64,000 bases of DNA, from positions 3,913-67,912 of the forward strand of contig JAEZSP010000007.1 in assembly GCA_023421735.1 (NCBI GenBank), written 5' to 3'. Origin of the DNA: Bacillota bacterium (GTDB lineage Bacteria; Bacillota_A; Clostridia; Christensenellales; Aristaeellaceae). The notes under the pieces were generated by a model, which did no database searches, was not told the DNA's origin, and saw only the letters and a program-made list of their open reading frames with translations. Below are positions 8,886 to 16,693 of the stretch, in pieces. The stretch's first letter is position 1, and the number at the start of each line of letters is the position of its first letter. Position numbers and translations under genes: made by a program.

Positions 8886-10178
8886 CTACTTGCGCCGTTC
8901 CGCGAAGACCGCGAGCTTGGCGCAGCAATCGTCCAGCAACTTCTTGTTCTGCAAACCATTCAGCCAGGTATCCGGGATGCCGGATACCCCGTAATGGATG
9001 CCTGCCAATCCTCCGACTACCGCTGCCACCGTATCCGTATCCTCGCCCAGATTCACAGCCTTCAGTACGCAATCCCGGTAATGATCGGTATTCAGGAGGC
9101 ACCAGAGCGCGGCTTCCAGCGTGTCCACCACATACCCGCCGCTCTTGATCTCATCCTCCTGCAACGCCTTGAACGTGCCCACGTCACGCAGACGTTCCCA
9201 GCAGTCCAGCCCATCCTCATACCCCTCATGCGCGGAATACCAGCCAAGCGCCGTATCGATGCCGCGCTGAACTGCGTCAAAAACGGCGTCGCCCAGCAGC
9301 AACCGCACGGCGATATGAATATAGATGCCGCAAGCTACCCGCGAGATCGGATGCCTGTGCGTCAGGGAGGAGACCAGGTCAATGCTCCGCATGGCTTCAT
9401 CGTGCGCGGCGAAATCACTGCCATACTGCGCCATCAGGATATAGGTGAGCGGCAGGATGCGCATCAGGGAGCCGTTCCCGTTGTCAGTGATCGCCGCGCC
9501 GCCGCATTCCCGCGCGGGTACATGTGCCGCGTAGCGCCTGAGCGCCTTGGCCACCGTCATGCCGATGTCGAAGCACTCGCCATGCGCGGAGAACGCGCCG
9601 GATTCGCACCAATCACAAAAGCGTTCCATGATATCGTCCGCGTCGATGCCTTCTCTTTCCGCTGCGCTGAACGCCAGACAGAGCGCCATGCTGGTGTCAT
9701 CCGACCACGTGCCCGGCTTCTGATTGTGCGCGCCGCCGCCGATCATATCCGCGACTGGTTTCCGGCGAAGCGCTTCACGGCTCATGAACTCGGCGGGAAC
9801 GCCGACCGCGTCGGCCACGGCCAGGCCGAGAATGCCTGATGCGATGGTGTCCGACCTCGTGGCTGTCAGATACAAATAGCGCGTCAGCAGGGCTGCAAGC
9901 GTACCATCATAGGTTTTCTGCTCGATAAAACCGCTAAACGAACGCTCAATACAGACGATTGCGGTAGAATAGCTGTGTAGATCTGACATCGCCATTTCAG
10001 AAGGTCGCATGGACTCCAGTGTTTTCAATTTTCCTCTGAACTCGCCGTCCCAAATTCCGCCGTTATAAACAAAATCAATAAATGCATGAACAGCTTTAGG
10101 GAACACGCTCCATTCAATGCGCCCCGGCACATTGTTTTCATGGATGAAGTGTAGTAGTTCTGCGGCAATCTCTCTCAT
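8886..10178 (-). CDS. ADP-ribosylglycohydrolase (ARH/DraG family) with extra N-terminal domain
   Basis: 430 aa. Residues about 110-430 are an ARH fold: ASGILGLAVADAVGVPAEF, GTWSDDTSMALCLAFS (metal-binding Asp pair near 160), TDNGNGSLMRILPL, SLTHRHPISR, and NLGEDTDTVAAVVGGLAG (second Asp pair near 380). The family removes ADP-ribose from proteins using two Mg ions. Residues 1-110 are an added domain resembling DUF6508 (AFIDFVYNGGIW; GFIEQKTYDGTLAALLTRYL). The gene starts 13 nt after the ADP-ribosyltransferase gene, so the pair is co-transcribed and probably forms a toxin/antidote couple like Tre1/Tri1. Known: the ARH activity. Inferred: that its target is the neighbour's modification. Confidence 0.88.
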   Translation of the reverse strand: MREIAAELLHFIHENNVPGRIEWSVFPKAVHAFIDFVYNGGIWDGEFRGKLKTLESMRPSEMAMSDLHSYSTAIVCIERSFSGFIEQKTYDGTLAALLTRYLYLTATRSDTIASGILGLAVADAVGVPAEFMSREALRRKPVADMIGGGAHNQKPGTWSDDTSMALCLAFSAAEREGIDADDIMERFCDWCESGAFSAHGECFDIGMTVAKALRRYAAHVPARECGGAAITDNGNGSLMRILPLTYILMAQYGSDFAAHDEAMRSIDLVSSLTHRHPISRVACGIYIHIAVRLLLGDAVFDAVQRGIDTALGWYSAHEGYEDGLDCWERLRDVGTFKALQEDEIKSGGYVVDTLEAALWCLLNTDHYRDCVLKAVNLGEDTDTVAAVVGGLAGIHYGVSGIPDTWLNGLQNKKLLDDCCAKLAVFAERRK

Positions 10179-10191
10179 AATACGATCCGCC

Positions 10192-10869
10192 TCATCGTTT
10201 CTTTTTTGTAGGAATAGCTTCCAGCACGATGGTCTTTAGCTGTCCGTTGGAGTCTGTGGTGATTTTGTGTACCTTCAGTCGAGTGCCTCGTTGAAATAGG
10301 AACTCAAACTCACCACGATTTGCAGATACGGGGTCAACATACATGCCATTTGTGCCTTTCGGCGTCTTGATAATCGTCGTTACGCCCTTATGTGTCCATG
10401 CAGCACCTTCATGCACGCCAGAGGACATAAAGCCTTTGAACTCGACCGTTTTGCCGATTCTTCCACGAAGAAAAGCGGGATTCGAAAGCTGATTGACTGT
10501 TCCTCCTAGCAGCGAGGCCATATCACGGATGGAATCACCACGGGTTGCAACAAAATCAAAAGATGCGGACATCTTGTCCATGCCTCTTGTTGCATAGTCG
10601 ATCAATGATTGGACGTGGGGACTTGCAGCACGTTTCCCGAACAGCACGTCATTCATGGCGGCATAATAGCTCCCTGTATAACTAAAGATGCCGTTTCGTT
10701 CCGCATCAGTCAGCATGTTCCAAGCAGCTTGACTAAAGCTCCCCAGTGCCAAGTGACGATCAATCGCCTCCTGCAGGTTTTGCGGGATGTAGTAACCGTT
10801 CAGATTGGGATCGCGCCCGAAAAAGCCGCCACCGGACGCACGGTGGCTCGCTCCGCCACGTCCACCCAT
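10192..10869 (-). CDS. ADP-ribosyltransferase, R-S-E class
   Basis: 225 aa. The three marks of an arginine-type ADP-ribosyltransferase are present in order: an Arg strand (DFVATRGDS, R110), a Ser strand (FKGFMSSGV, S149/S150) and the E-x-E turn (GEFEFLFQRGTRLKVHKI, E187 and E189). These bind NAD and transfer ADP-ribose to a protein. The N-terminus is Gly/Arg-rich (MGGRGGASHRASGGGFFGRD) with no signal peptide. The length fits a single catalytic domain plus an about 80-residue helical lead. It is sandwiched between DUF4417 (3-nt gap) and the glycohydrolase (13-nt gap). It may be a virion-carried host-takeover enzyme or a superinfection/abortive toxin; the target is unknown. Confidence 0.8.
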   Translation of the reverse strand: MGGRGGASHRASGGGFFGRDPNLNGYYIPQNLQEAIDRHLALGSFSQAAWNMLTDAERNGIFSYTGSYYAAMNDVLFGKRAASPHVQSLIDYATRGMDKMSASFDFVATRGDSIRDMASLLGGTVNQLSNPAFLRGRIGKTVEFKGFMSSGVHEGAAWTHKGVTTIIKTPKGTNGMYVDPVSANRGEFEFLFQRGTRLKVHKITTDSNGQLKTIVLEAIPTKKKR

Positions 10870-10872
10870 AGC

Positions 10873-11532
10873 TTACCTCTGTTTCCCGGACGAGTCAAGT
10901 GCCGAGCGCCGGGAATGGACGGCTTTATAGAAGGCGTCATACGGCTCGATATTGCCCTCGCACTCGTCGGGCACATCGCCGAAGAAGAGCACCTTCCGGG
11001 GTTTCAGGCGGGAGAGCATCTCGCTATAGCCGTCCATGAACAACTTTCGGGCGTCTTTGTTCTTCTGCGTCCCCACAGAGGAGACGGCAATCGTACCGCC
11101 GACCGGCTCTCCGTCAAAGCACCAGTCGTAGCTGTCGTGATCGCTCCAGCAGATGGATGGGTATACCGTGATGCCCAGGCTCTGCCAGTACGCGCCCAGC
11201 AGGTGCTTGCGCCAATGGTTGTAGATCTGCACAGCCTTCGGGTAATCGGTGAACATGGAAAAGTCTGCGGTCAGAATGGCCTGAAAGCCTTTTAGCAGGC
11301 CAGCGTATCGCGCCGGGTCGTTCCATGCGCGCTCGAACAGGTAATCGTCGATAAAGAAATGCACGCCGTGCGCGGAGCGGTTGGTATCGGTGCTTGCGCA
11401 GTTGAAGCCGATCCAGATCATCCGCTCCGGGGCGTTCTCCGGTTTCAGTACGGGGATATCATGCTTCCCGGTCGTTTCGCAGTCGGTCAGGCCAAGGTTA
11501 TGCCCGTTCCGCCGCAGGGCTTCCAGTGACAA
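10873..11532 (-). CDS. DUF4417 family protein
   Basis: 219 aa from a TTG at 11532 preceded by GGGAGGTG at 6-7 nt; the same frame extends upstream into a hairpin but lacks another ribosome binding site. The segments HGVHFFIDDYLFERAWNDPA, PSICWSDHDSYDWCFDGEPV, GGTIAVSSVGTQKN and KVLFFGDVPDEC match the DUF4417 family, common in phages and plasmids of Bacillota and without an assigned function. It is the first gene of the three-gene cassette with the ADP-ribosyltransferase. Nothing in the sequence shows whether it takes part in the same activity. Confidence 0.8.
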   Translation of the reverse strand: MSLEALRRNGHNLGLTDCETTGKHDIPVLKPENAPERMIWIGFNCASTDTNRSAHGVHFFIDDYLFERAWNDPARYAGLLKGFQAILTADFSMFTDYPKAVQIYNHWRKHLLGAYWQSLGITVYPSICWSDHDSYDWCFDGEPVGGTIAVSSVGTQKNKDARKLFMDGYSEMLSRLKPRKVLFFGDVPDECEGNIEPYDAFYKAVHSRRSALDSSGKQR

Positions 11533-11551
11533 GCGCGTCACCTCCCGTGAA

Positions 11552-11593
11552 CGCAAACAGGCACATCCCCACAAAGGAGTGTGCCTGTTTGCG
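11552..11593 (-). terminator. Hairpin between major tail protein gene and the DUF4417/ART/ARH cassette
   Basis: A 14-bp perfect inverted repeat (CGCAAACAGGCACA / TGTGCCTGTTTGCG) with a 14-nt loop. It begins 17 nt past the major tail protein stop. There is no clear T run, so it may be an attenuator that reduces read-through into the cassette rather than a full stop. Confidence 0.6.
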
Positions 11594-11609
11594 CTGTTCT
11601 CTGTTATCG

Positions 11610-12221
11610 TCAGGGCGTGGTCGGGAAGGTCGGCTCGTATACCGACTGCAGGAAGGTGTCTCCCTTTGCGGCGGTGAAGCCGTTTTCATCGACGTCCGCG
11701 ACCGCCTGATACTGGCCGTCGTGGGTGCGCTTGATGGCCTTCCATTCGATCTCGCCCGTCTGCCGGGAGACCGTCTTGCCTTCCTTGGTGGCGTAGCTCT
11801 CCGTCACCGGCTTGGCGCGCACCTTGTAAAGCCAGACAAAGCGGAACTTGTGGTTCGACTTCTCCGACTTGAAGCCCACGGCAAAATAGCTGGGGGTGTC
11901 GGAAGCGTTGCGGATCAGCACGCCGTTCTCGTCGATGGTGTTGCCAAAAACCATCTCCTGAATGGTCAGCGGCACGTCCGCCATCTTGGTCTTGAAGGTG
12001 AGCTCGGGGTCGGGGTACAGCACCGAAAACTCGACATCATCTGCGTATTGGACGTCCGGGTCGGCGTTGTCCGGTGTGATGGACGCTTCAATCGCGCCTG
12101 CCACCAGTTGGAGCGCGCCATAGGTGTGGCCGCTTTCGGTATCCGCCGTCAGCGGTGCGATGACCAGGTTCTTAAGGCCCACCGTCGAGGAAACGGCGGG
12201 AGAAGCCGTAGGAGTAGGCAT
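11610..12221 (-). CDS. Major tail protein (phi13 family)
   Basis: 203 aa. MPTPTASPAVSSTVGLKNLV, then TYGALQLVAGAIEASITPDN and QYADDVEFSVLYPDPELTF, are typical of the TIGR01603 major tail tube subunit. It has the beta-sandwich core (FAVGFKSEKSNHKFRFVWLY) and the late KEGKTVSRQTGEIEWKAIKR segment. Subunits stack into the tail tube. Length is normal. It follows the HK97 gp10-like gene by 17 nt. A hairpin after the stop probably helps set the high expression of this abundant protein apart from downstream genes. Confidence 0.88.
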   Translation of the reverse strand: MPTPTASPAVSSTVGLKNLVIAPLTADTESGHTYGALQLVAGAIEASITPDNADPDVQYADDVEFSVLYPDPELTFKTKMADVPLTIQEMVFGNTIDENGVLIRNASDTPSYFAVGFKSEKSNHKFRFVWLYKVRAKPVTESYATKEGKTVSRQTGEIEWKAIKRTHDGQYQAVADVDENGFTAAKGDTFLQSVYEPTFPTTP

Positions 12222-12238
12222 GTTCGTACCTCCAAATG

Positions 12239-12646
12239 TTATTTGAGAAGCTCATCATGTAGAATCTGCTTCATGATGGCATAGGCCTCGTCCACACGCG
12301 TGTCGAAGGCCGGGCGGACAAAGGGATGCGCGGGCGCGGGGGCCGGGCCGCCGTGCCCCGCTTCCACAGGGTTCGCGTAGTACGCGCCCTTTTCCGCGTG
12401 ATGCACGCCGATGGTGATGGCCTTGCCGCCCATGCGGCGCTTTTTCACCTTGCCCGTGTGGATGCTGCCGTGCAGCGCGCCGGTGATGATCTTGGGATCG
12501 CTGGCGGCGTTTGCTAGCATTTGCTGTTCAATGGGCGCGGCCCCCGCTTCCAGCGCGCGGTTGACGCCCGCGCCAAACTCGAGGTTCGCCGCCATGTTGG
12601 TCAGGTCATCGCGCAGATCGTCCGCGCCTTGAAGTTCCATCGGCAT
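12239..12646 (-). CDS. HK97 gp10-like head-tail / tail completion protein
   Basis: 135 aa from the ATG at 12646, which has GGAGGTGA upstream and overlaps the previous stop by 1 nt (TGATG). The sequence MPMELQGADDLRDDLTNMAA, ITGALHGSIHTGKV, and AHPFVRPAFDTRVDEAYAIM is the usual HK97 gp10 pattern (G-x-L-x-x-S in the middle, P-F-x-R-P-A-x-D near the end). It acts at the head-tail joint. Neighbouring genes are the tail terminator-like gene and major tail protein, the standard order. Confidence 0.85.
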   Translation of the reverse strand: MPMELQGADDLRDDLTNMAANLEFGAGVNRALEAGAAPIEQQMLANAASDPKIITGALHGSIHTGKVKKRRMGGKAITIGVHHAEKGAYYANPVEAGHGGPAPAPAHPFVRPAFDTRVDEAYAIMKQILHDELLK

Positions 12647-13002
12647 CAGGTCACCTCCTCGCGAAGGCACCATGTCCATTGGATGGCGTACTGCTTTGTG
12701 GCGGTATCGTAGGCGGGCATGTTGTACCCGCGATCCGATTCCTCCACCATCCAGAAATCAGCGGCGTACATGGCCTGGCGGATTCTCCCCGCCATTTCCG
12801 TTGGATCGCTGTCGCTCCAGAGGTTCATGTAGACATAGGTGCGGTAGCTGGTCACCGTATCGTCGTGGAAGGAGTCCTCCGTCTTGGTGGTGGAGTACAC
12901 CACATACTGCGTGGGCGGATTCTGGTTCTGAGTTGTAGCGCGCCATACACCCGAGAGAACGGGGATGCCCAGCGCTGACAGCGCTTGCTGTACTTGCCTC
13001 AT
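12646..13002 (-). CDS. Tail terminator-like / minor structural protein
   Basis: 118 aa. VQQALSALGIPVLSGVWRAT, then PPTQYVVYSTT and TYVYMNLWSDSDPTEMAGRI, match the small tail-terminator proteins (gpU/DUF806/DUF3168-like) that cap the finished tail tube. Position between head-closure and gp10-like genes supports the call. It is translationally coupled to the next gene by a TGATG overlap. A GGTGAAAG ribosome binding site lies just upstream. Confidence 0.65.
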   Translation of the reverse strand: MRQVQQALSALGIPVLSGVWRATTQNQNPPTQYVVYSTTKTEDSFHDDTVTSYRTYVYMNLWSDSDPTEMAGRIRQAMYAADFWMVEESDRGYNMPAYDTATKQYAIQWTWCLREEVT

Positions 13003-13097
13003 CCGCTTTCACCGCCCCACGCCCTGCGCTTTGCTTGCGCGCGGGTTTCGGGTGGCGATTTTGCAAATCGCTCACCCTCAGGATTCGCTTTGCTCAT
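12999..13097 (-). CDS. Small 32-aa ORF bridging head-closure and tail-terminator genes
   Basis: An ATG overlaps the stop of the head-closure gene (GGATGAGC) and its own stop overlaps the next start (GGATGAGG). It encodes a basic 32-aa peptide beginning MSKANPEGERFAKS. Double start/stop overlap suggests translational coupling and fills an otherwise unexplained 90-nt gap in a compact operon. No family is recognised, and it may simply be a ribosome relay. Confidence 0.35.
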   Translation of the reverse strand: MSKANPEGERFAKSPPETRAQAKRRAWGGESG

Positions 13098-13453
13098 CCG
13101 CTCACACCCTTTGCAATGGAGGCTTTGAGCCCCAGATACTTGCGCCGGAACGAATACTCGCCCAAAGTGGAGATCGTCCATTTCTCGTTCTGGAACAGCA
13201 CCCACATGCCGGGCTCAATGTCGTTGCGCCAGCGGATGGTGAAGTTCACGACTGCTTCCGTGTTCATGACGTCAGCGGAGCGGTAGTGCTGGTTGCCCGC
13301 GTCGGTAGCCGCCGACCAGACCGTACAGAGGATCACGTCGCGCGCTTCGGGGTATCCGTTCACGTTGACCGTGTTCTCGGTGTAGCCGATTTGCACTCTG
13401 TGGCGTAGATCGCCCGGATGCGGCGAGCCTTCAAAGTTCTTGTATCCGCGCAA
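13094..13453 (-). CDS. Phage head closure / head-tail adaptor protein
   Basis: 119 aa. GDLRHRVQIGYTENTVNVNG and CTVWSAATDAGNQHYRSADV, followed by VNFTIRWRNDIEPGMWVLFQ, match the head-closure family (SPP1 gp16, TIGR01563). It is a small beta barrel that docks under the connector and gates DNA. The order connector, closure, terminator is conserved. No anomalies. Confidence 0.85.
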   Translation of the reverse strand: MRGYKNFEGSPHPGDLRHRVQIGYTENTVNVNGYPEARDVILCTVWSAATDAGNQHYRSADVMNTEAVVNFTIRWRNDIEPGMWVLFQNEKWTISTLGEYSFRRKYLGLKASIAKGVSG

Positions 13454-13476
13454 ACCGCGTCACACTCCTTTCGGCG

Positions 13477-13761
13477 TCAGAACATCTTCGTTACGTCACG
13501 ATAGGGATAGAGCAGGTTTTCGAATGCCATCCGCAGCGTGACGTAGATCTGGCGCTCCGGGGTGTCCCGGTTTTCATAGTAATGGGCGGCCATCAGCAGA
13601 ATCGCCAGCCGCACGGGCTCCGGCGCGGGCTCCGCAAAGGGGACCCGGCAGAAGTCCTCGGCGGCTGCCTGTGCCTGCGCGATCAGCGATTCGATGAAGT
13701 TGTTTTCCTCATCGCTCTCGATTCGCAGATGCGTTTTGGCTTCATCGATAGTGACGATCAT
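13477..13761 (-). CDS. Head-tail connector protein (gp6-like)
   Basis: 94 aa. MIVTIDEAKTHLRIESDEEN, then IESLIAQAQAAAEDFCRVPF and RLAILLMAAHYYENRD, is the standard pattern of the gp6/gp15 connector family (TIGR01560). This is a four-helix protein that forms a ring beneath the portal. Length is typical. It lies between the head fiber-like gene and head closure. Confidence 0.9.
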   Translation of the reverse strand: MIVTIDEAKTHLRIESDEENNFIESLIAQAQAAAEDFCRVPFAEPAPEPVRLAILLMAAHYYENRDTPERQIYVTLRMAFENLLYPYRDVTKMF

Positions 13762-13775
13762 ACGCTCACCGTCCC

Positions 13776-14072
13776 TTACTCGGAGTGCGTGTCAGCGGCC
13801 ATGATCCCGGCAGCTTTCAGCTTGGCGAGAAGGGCGTTGAGATCGTCCTTCAGGCCCGCCACGGTGGAAGCCGTGCTGTCTGCCTGGTTCGCCGCCAGCA
13901 TTACACCGCCGATGGTGCCAGTTGTGGCGGCTTCAAGCGGATCGGGCTCTATGGAGATGTCCAGCAGATCGGTAAGACCCTCCAACTGCGCGCCGGGCAG
14001 GATCGTCAGCTTGCCGCCGATGACCCACTCGTTGCCGCCGTGCGCGGCATAGTTTTTCGTGTTGCTGCTCAT
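13776..14072 (-). CDS. Head fiber-like protein
   Basis: 98 aa. NEWVIGGKLTILPGAQLEGL followed by a C-terminal helix (TASTVAGLKDDLNALLAKLK) is the pattern usually annotated as phage head fiber protein in Clostridia phages. It sits directly after the major capsid gene. Such proteins decorate the capsid and are often dispensable. The assignment rests on this pattern only. Confidence 0.65.
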   Translation of the reverse strand: MSSNTKNYAAHGGNEWVIGGKLTILPGAQLEGLTDLLDISIEPDPLEAATTGTIGGVMLAANQADSTASTVAGLKDDLNALLAKLKAAGIMAADTHSE

Positions 14073-14084
14073 TTCAGTCCCTCC

Positions 14085-14755
14085 TCAGGCCTTCATGGCC
14101 ATGACCTGCACGGCCTCGGCCAGAATCAGCTTACCGTCCACCCGCTCAGAAGCGAGGAAGCCCACCTGCCCGGTCGCGGCGTACAGTTCGTTGAGCCTCT
14201 TGAACTGGCGGCCCTCGCGATCAGCCACCCAATAGTAGCTGAGATCGCCAAACAGAACAGCCTTGGCACCGGCGGCCAGCGCGGGCATGAACTGAGAGGT
14301 GTAGACCGGACGGTTCAGGACGCGGTCAGGCGCGCCCAGTGTCACACTGGGCTGCCAGATGTAGTCTCCGGAACCGTTCTTCAGCTTGCGCAGCGCCTTG
14401 ATGGTCGCGTCGTTCATGATGAACACGGCGTCCTGGCGGTACGGGGCACGCAGCGAGTAGTACAGGTCGATCATCTCATCGAAGATGACGGCGGTCGAGG
14501 ATGCGGCGGTCACACCGGTCTGCGCACCGCCGCTCGCGGCCAGAATGCCCAGCGGCTTGCCGGTGCCATTGCCCGTGAAGAAGGCCTCCTCCTCGGCGGA
14601 ACCAATTCGGCGGGCGAACTCCTTGGAGATGTAGGCGGGCATGTTGAAAACGGAATCGTTCAACAGTTCCTCGCTGATCTTGATCATGGTCGCCAGCTTG
14701 AACGCGCCGATGGACACCTGGCCGAAGCTGTCGTCGCTCTCGGGATAGGCGGCCT
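14085..14755 (-). CDS. Major capsid protein (HK97 fold), 3' exon
   Basis: The C-terminal 223 codons of the capsid protein, starting inside a codon. SYPESDD-type sequence (AYPESDDSFGQVSIGAFKLA), then ISEELLNDSVFNMPAYISKE, FFTGNGTGKPLGIL and VFIMNDATIKALRKLKNG, are HK97 P- and A-domain signatures. Joined to the 5' exon at 17433 it gives 1200 nt, exactly 400 codons including the stop, with WIDE|EAAYPESD across the junction. The intervening group II intron must be spliced at RNA level to make capsid. Confidence 0.93.
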
Positions 14756-14803
14756 ATAGCGATAGGTAATCCTTTGAGGCAATCGCCGGATTTTCCCCCG
14801 CTC

Positions 14804-14840
14804 CACACCGTGCATGAAACTTTCGAATCACACGGCGTTC
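14804..14840 (-). ncRNA. Group II intron domain V
   Basis: The minus strand reads CGCCGTGTGATTC, GAAA, GTTTCATGCACGGTG: a hairpin with a GAAA tetraloop and a two-base bulge near the centre. Its size, loop and distance from the 3' splice site fit the catalytic domain V. Confidence 0.8.
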
Positions 14841-14857
14841 CATCAGCCAGCGTCTAT

Positions 14858-16693
14858 TTACAGTAGTTCACAGTTTCCAACGGAAGCTCTGAGCGTGTTG
14901 AGCCGTTTTAGATTGAGCTTATAGGCGGACAGTTCCTTCATGAGGGCTTCTATGGTTTCAGTCACAGTTGCATGGATGAGCCTATGTACTGTTCGGTGAA
15001 CGAATACGAGGTTGTTATACGCATCAGAACCACCCTTACTTTTGGGCTTTGTGTGGTGCGTATCCATTGCATGCGGCGGAAATGCCTCTTGTAAAACATG
15101 GCATTTACCTTGTTGACCTACGTACAGCGAGAGGCGATTATCATTGTATTCCGTGCTTTCTCCTGGCACAGGATTTTCCATGATATAGCGTAGAGATGAT
15201 GTGCTCACCTTCTGCAACCTGTCATGGATGAATCTCCGACCAATTTCCGTATAATTGCATGTTTCCTGCGAGAATCGCATCGGAGGGCATGTTTTTATAC
15301 AGGCGATCGGGTAAAGCGCGATTCTGTCAATGAAATAGACCTTTCCGCCGAAATCCCCGTAGAACTGTTGGAACGCTTTGCTCCGGGCTCCCTTGCTCTG
15401 GAAGCTATGTTTGAGTCTGCATCTAAGGCTCTTGTTGACCTCGAAGGCGATCTCGCTGAAATCTTTGCAAACATGGGTCGCCATCTTAAAATAATCGTGC
15501 AGCCCCAACAATTGTGAGTTGAAGACCGCCGCCGTTTTCGCGGATGGGTTTGCCTGTATCGCTTTGATTCCGTCCTTGAGGGTTGCCTTAGCCTTGCGAA
15601 TAGCCTTGTCGCTCATATGGGTAATGGCCGTTAAGCGGTCTGCCTTTTTATGAAGCTTCATCTTCACGCCAAGGAAATCCGAGTAACGCTTGCGCAGGTT
15701 TACAATACCAGACTTTTCCGGACTGATTTCCAGGCCAAGCCTCTCTTGCAACCATTGCTGTGTGGCATGAAACATCCTCTCCGCGTTGGAGCGGGTCTTG
15801 CAGAACAGTTTGAAATCATCTGCGTACCGTACAATGAATACCGGTTTCAGGCCGCTCCCCTTAAGGGCGCGCTGCATGGTCCCACTGTTCCAATACTCGT
15901 GGTGAGAAGGATGCGTCTCCCATTGGCTGGATATCCACCAATCTAGTTCATTTAGGACAATGTTTGAAAGCAACGGGCTGAGTATGCCACCTTGTGGCAC
16001 GCCTTTCCTCACGCGTCCGATGCCGCGCACTTCTGCCTTTAGCATCTTGGACAGGATGGAGATGAGGCTTTTATCCCTGATCCCCAATGTCCAGATCTGC
16101 TTGAGTAGCTTTTCATGGCTTACATTGTCGAAGAATCCCTTGATATCGATGTCTACCACATAGTGGAATCCGCTGTTGTTGTACAGGTGCATTGCCCGCG
16201 CCATTGCATGCTTTGTGCTTCGGTTTGGGCGAAAGCCATAGCTGTGAGGGTGAAATTTCGCCTCGCAGATTGGCTCCAGCACTTGCTTTATGCACTGCTG
16301 GATGAGCCTGTCTTCAATCGTCGGGATTCCCAGGGGTCGCAGTTTCCCGTTGTCCTTCTCAATTTCCACCCTGCGCACCGTATGGGGTTGAAAGTCGCTT
16401 GCCAGCCTGGCCTTGACGTACTGTGCCAGTTTTTCGGGCAATTCCTCCCCCAGAGTGACAATGGTGGATTGGTTGGTTCCCCGCGTTCTGCTTCCTTTGT
16501 TCTTTTTGATGTTTCGGTATGCCAGCCGGACGTTTTCATCGCTACATATTAGTGGCAACAGCGCTGAGAACTTTTTGCCCGCTTGAGATTGAGCGTACAG
16601 GCTGTCGAATACAGGCTGCAAGCCGTAGTATTCGTTGTTCCGCAGTAATTGGTTCTTTCTGAGCTTTCGCGTCGTCATAAGTCGGTTCCACAT
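14858..16693 (-). CDS. ltrA: Group II intron reverse transcriptase/maturase with HNH endonuclease
   Basis: 611 aa. Residues about 60-330 are the reverse transcriptase (KLRPLGIPTIEDRLIQQCIK; DIDIKGFFDNVSHEKLL; GVPQGGILSPLLSNIVLNEL; catalytic YADD at 290-293). The maturase X domain follows. Residues about 540-585 carry an HNH-type motif (HAMDTHHTKPKSKGGSDAYN, then NLVFVHRTVHRLIH). The protein helps the intron fold and splice, and copies it into new DNA sites. The motifs are intact and the frame is unbroken, so the element may be active. AAAGGG abuts the ATG, a poor ribosome binding site that is usual for these ORFs. Confidence 0.93.
   Translation of the reverse strand: MWNRLMTTRKLRKNQLLRNNEYYGLQPVFDSLYAQSQAGKKFSALLPLICSDENVRLAYRNIKKNKGSRTRGTNQSTIVTLGEELPEKLAQYVKARLASDFQPHTVRRVEIEKDNGKLRPLGIPTIEDRLIQQCIKQVLEPICEAKFHPHSYGFRPNRSTKHAMARAMHLYNNSGFHYVVDIDIKGFFDNVSHEKLLKQIWTLGIRDKSLISILSKMLKAEVRGIGRVRKGVPQGGILSPLLSNIVLNELDWWISSQWETHPSHHEYWNSGTMQRALKGSGLKPVFIVRYADDFKLFCKTRSNAERMFHATQQWLQERLGLEISPEKSGIVNLRKRYSDFLGVKMKLHKKADRLTAITHMSDKAIRKAKATLKDGIKAIQANPSAKTAAVFNSQLLGLHDYFKMATHVCKDFSEIAFEVNKSLRCRLKHSFQSKGARSKAFQQFYGDFGGKVYFIDRIALYPIACIKTCPPMRFSQETCNYTEIGRRFIHDRLQKVSTSSLRYIMENPVPGESTEYNDNRLSLYVGQQGKCHVLQEAFPPHAMDTHHTKPKSKGGSDAYNNLVFVHRTVHRLIHATVTETIEALMKELSAYKLNLKRLNTLRASVGNCELL

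Noticed and set aside
14858..16693. Reverse transcriptase as part of a diversity-generating retroelement or retron
   Set aside because: Intact maturase X and HNH domains, GUGCG and AY ends, domain V and exact restoration of the capsid frame show a group II intron. No template/variable repeat pair is seen.
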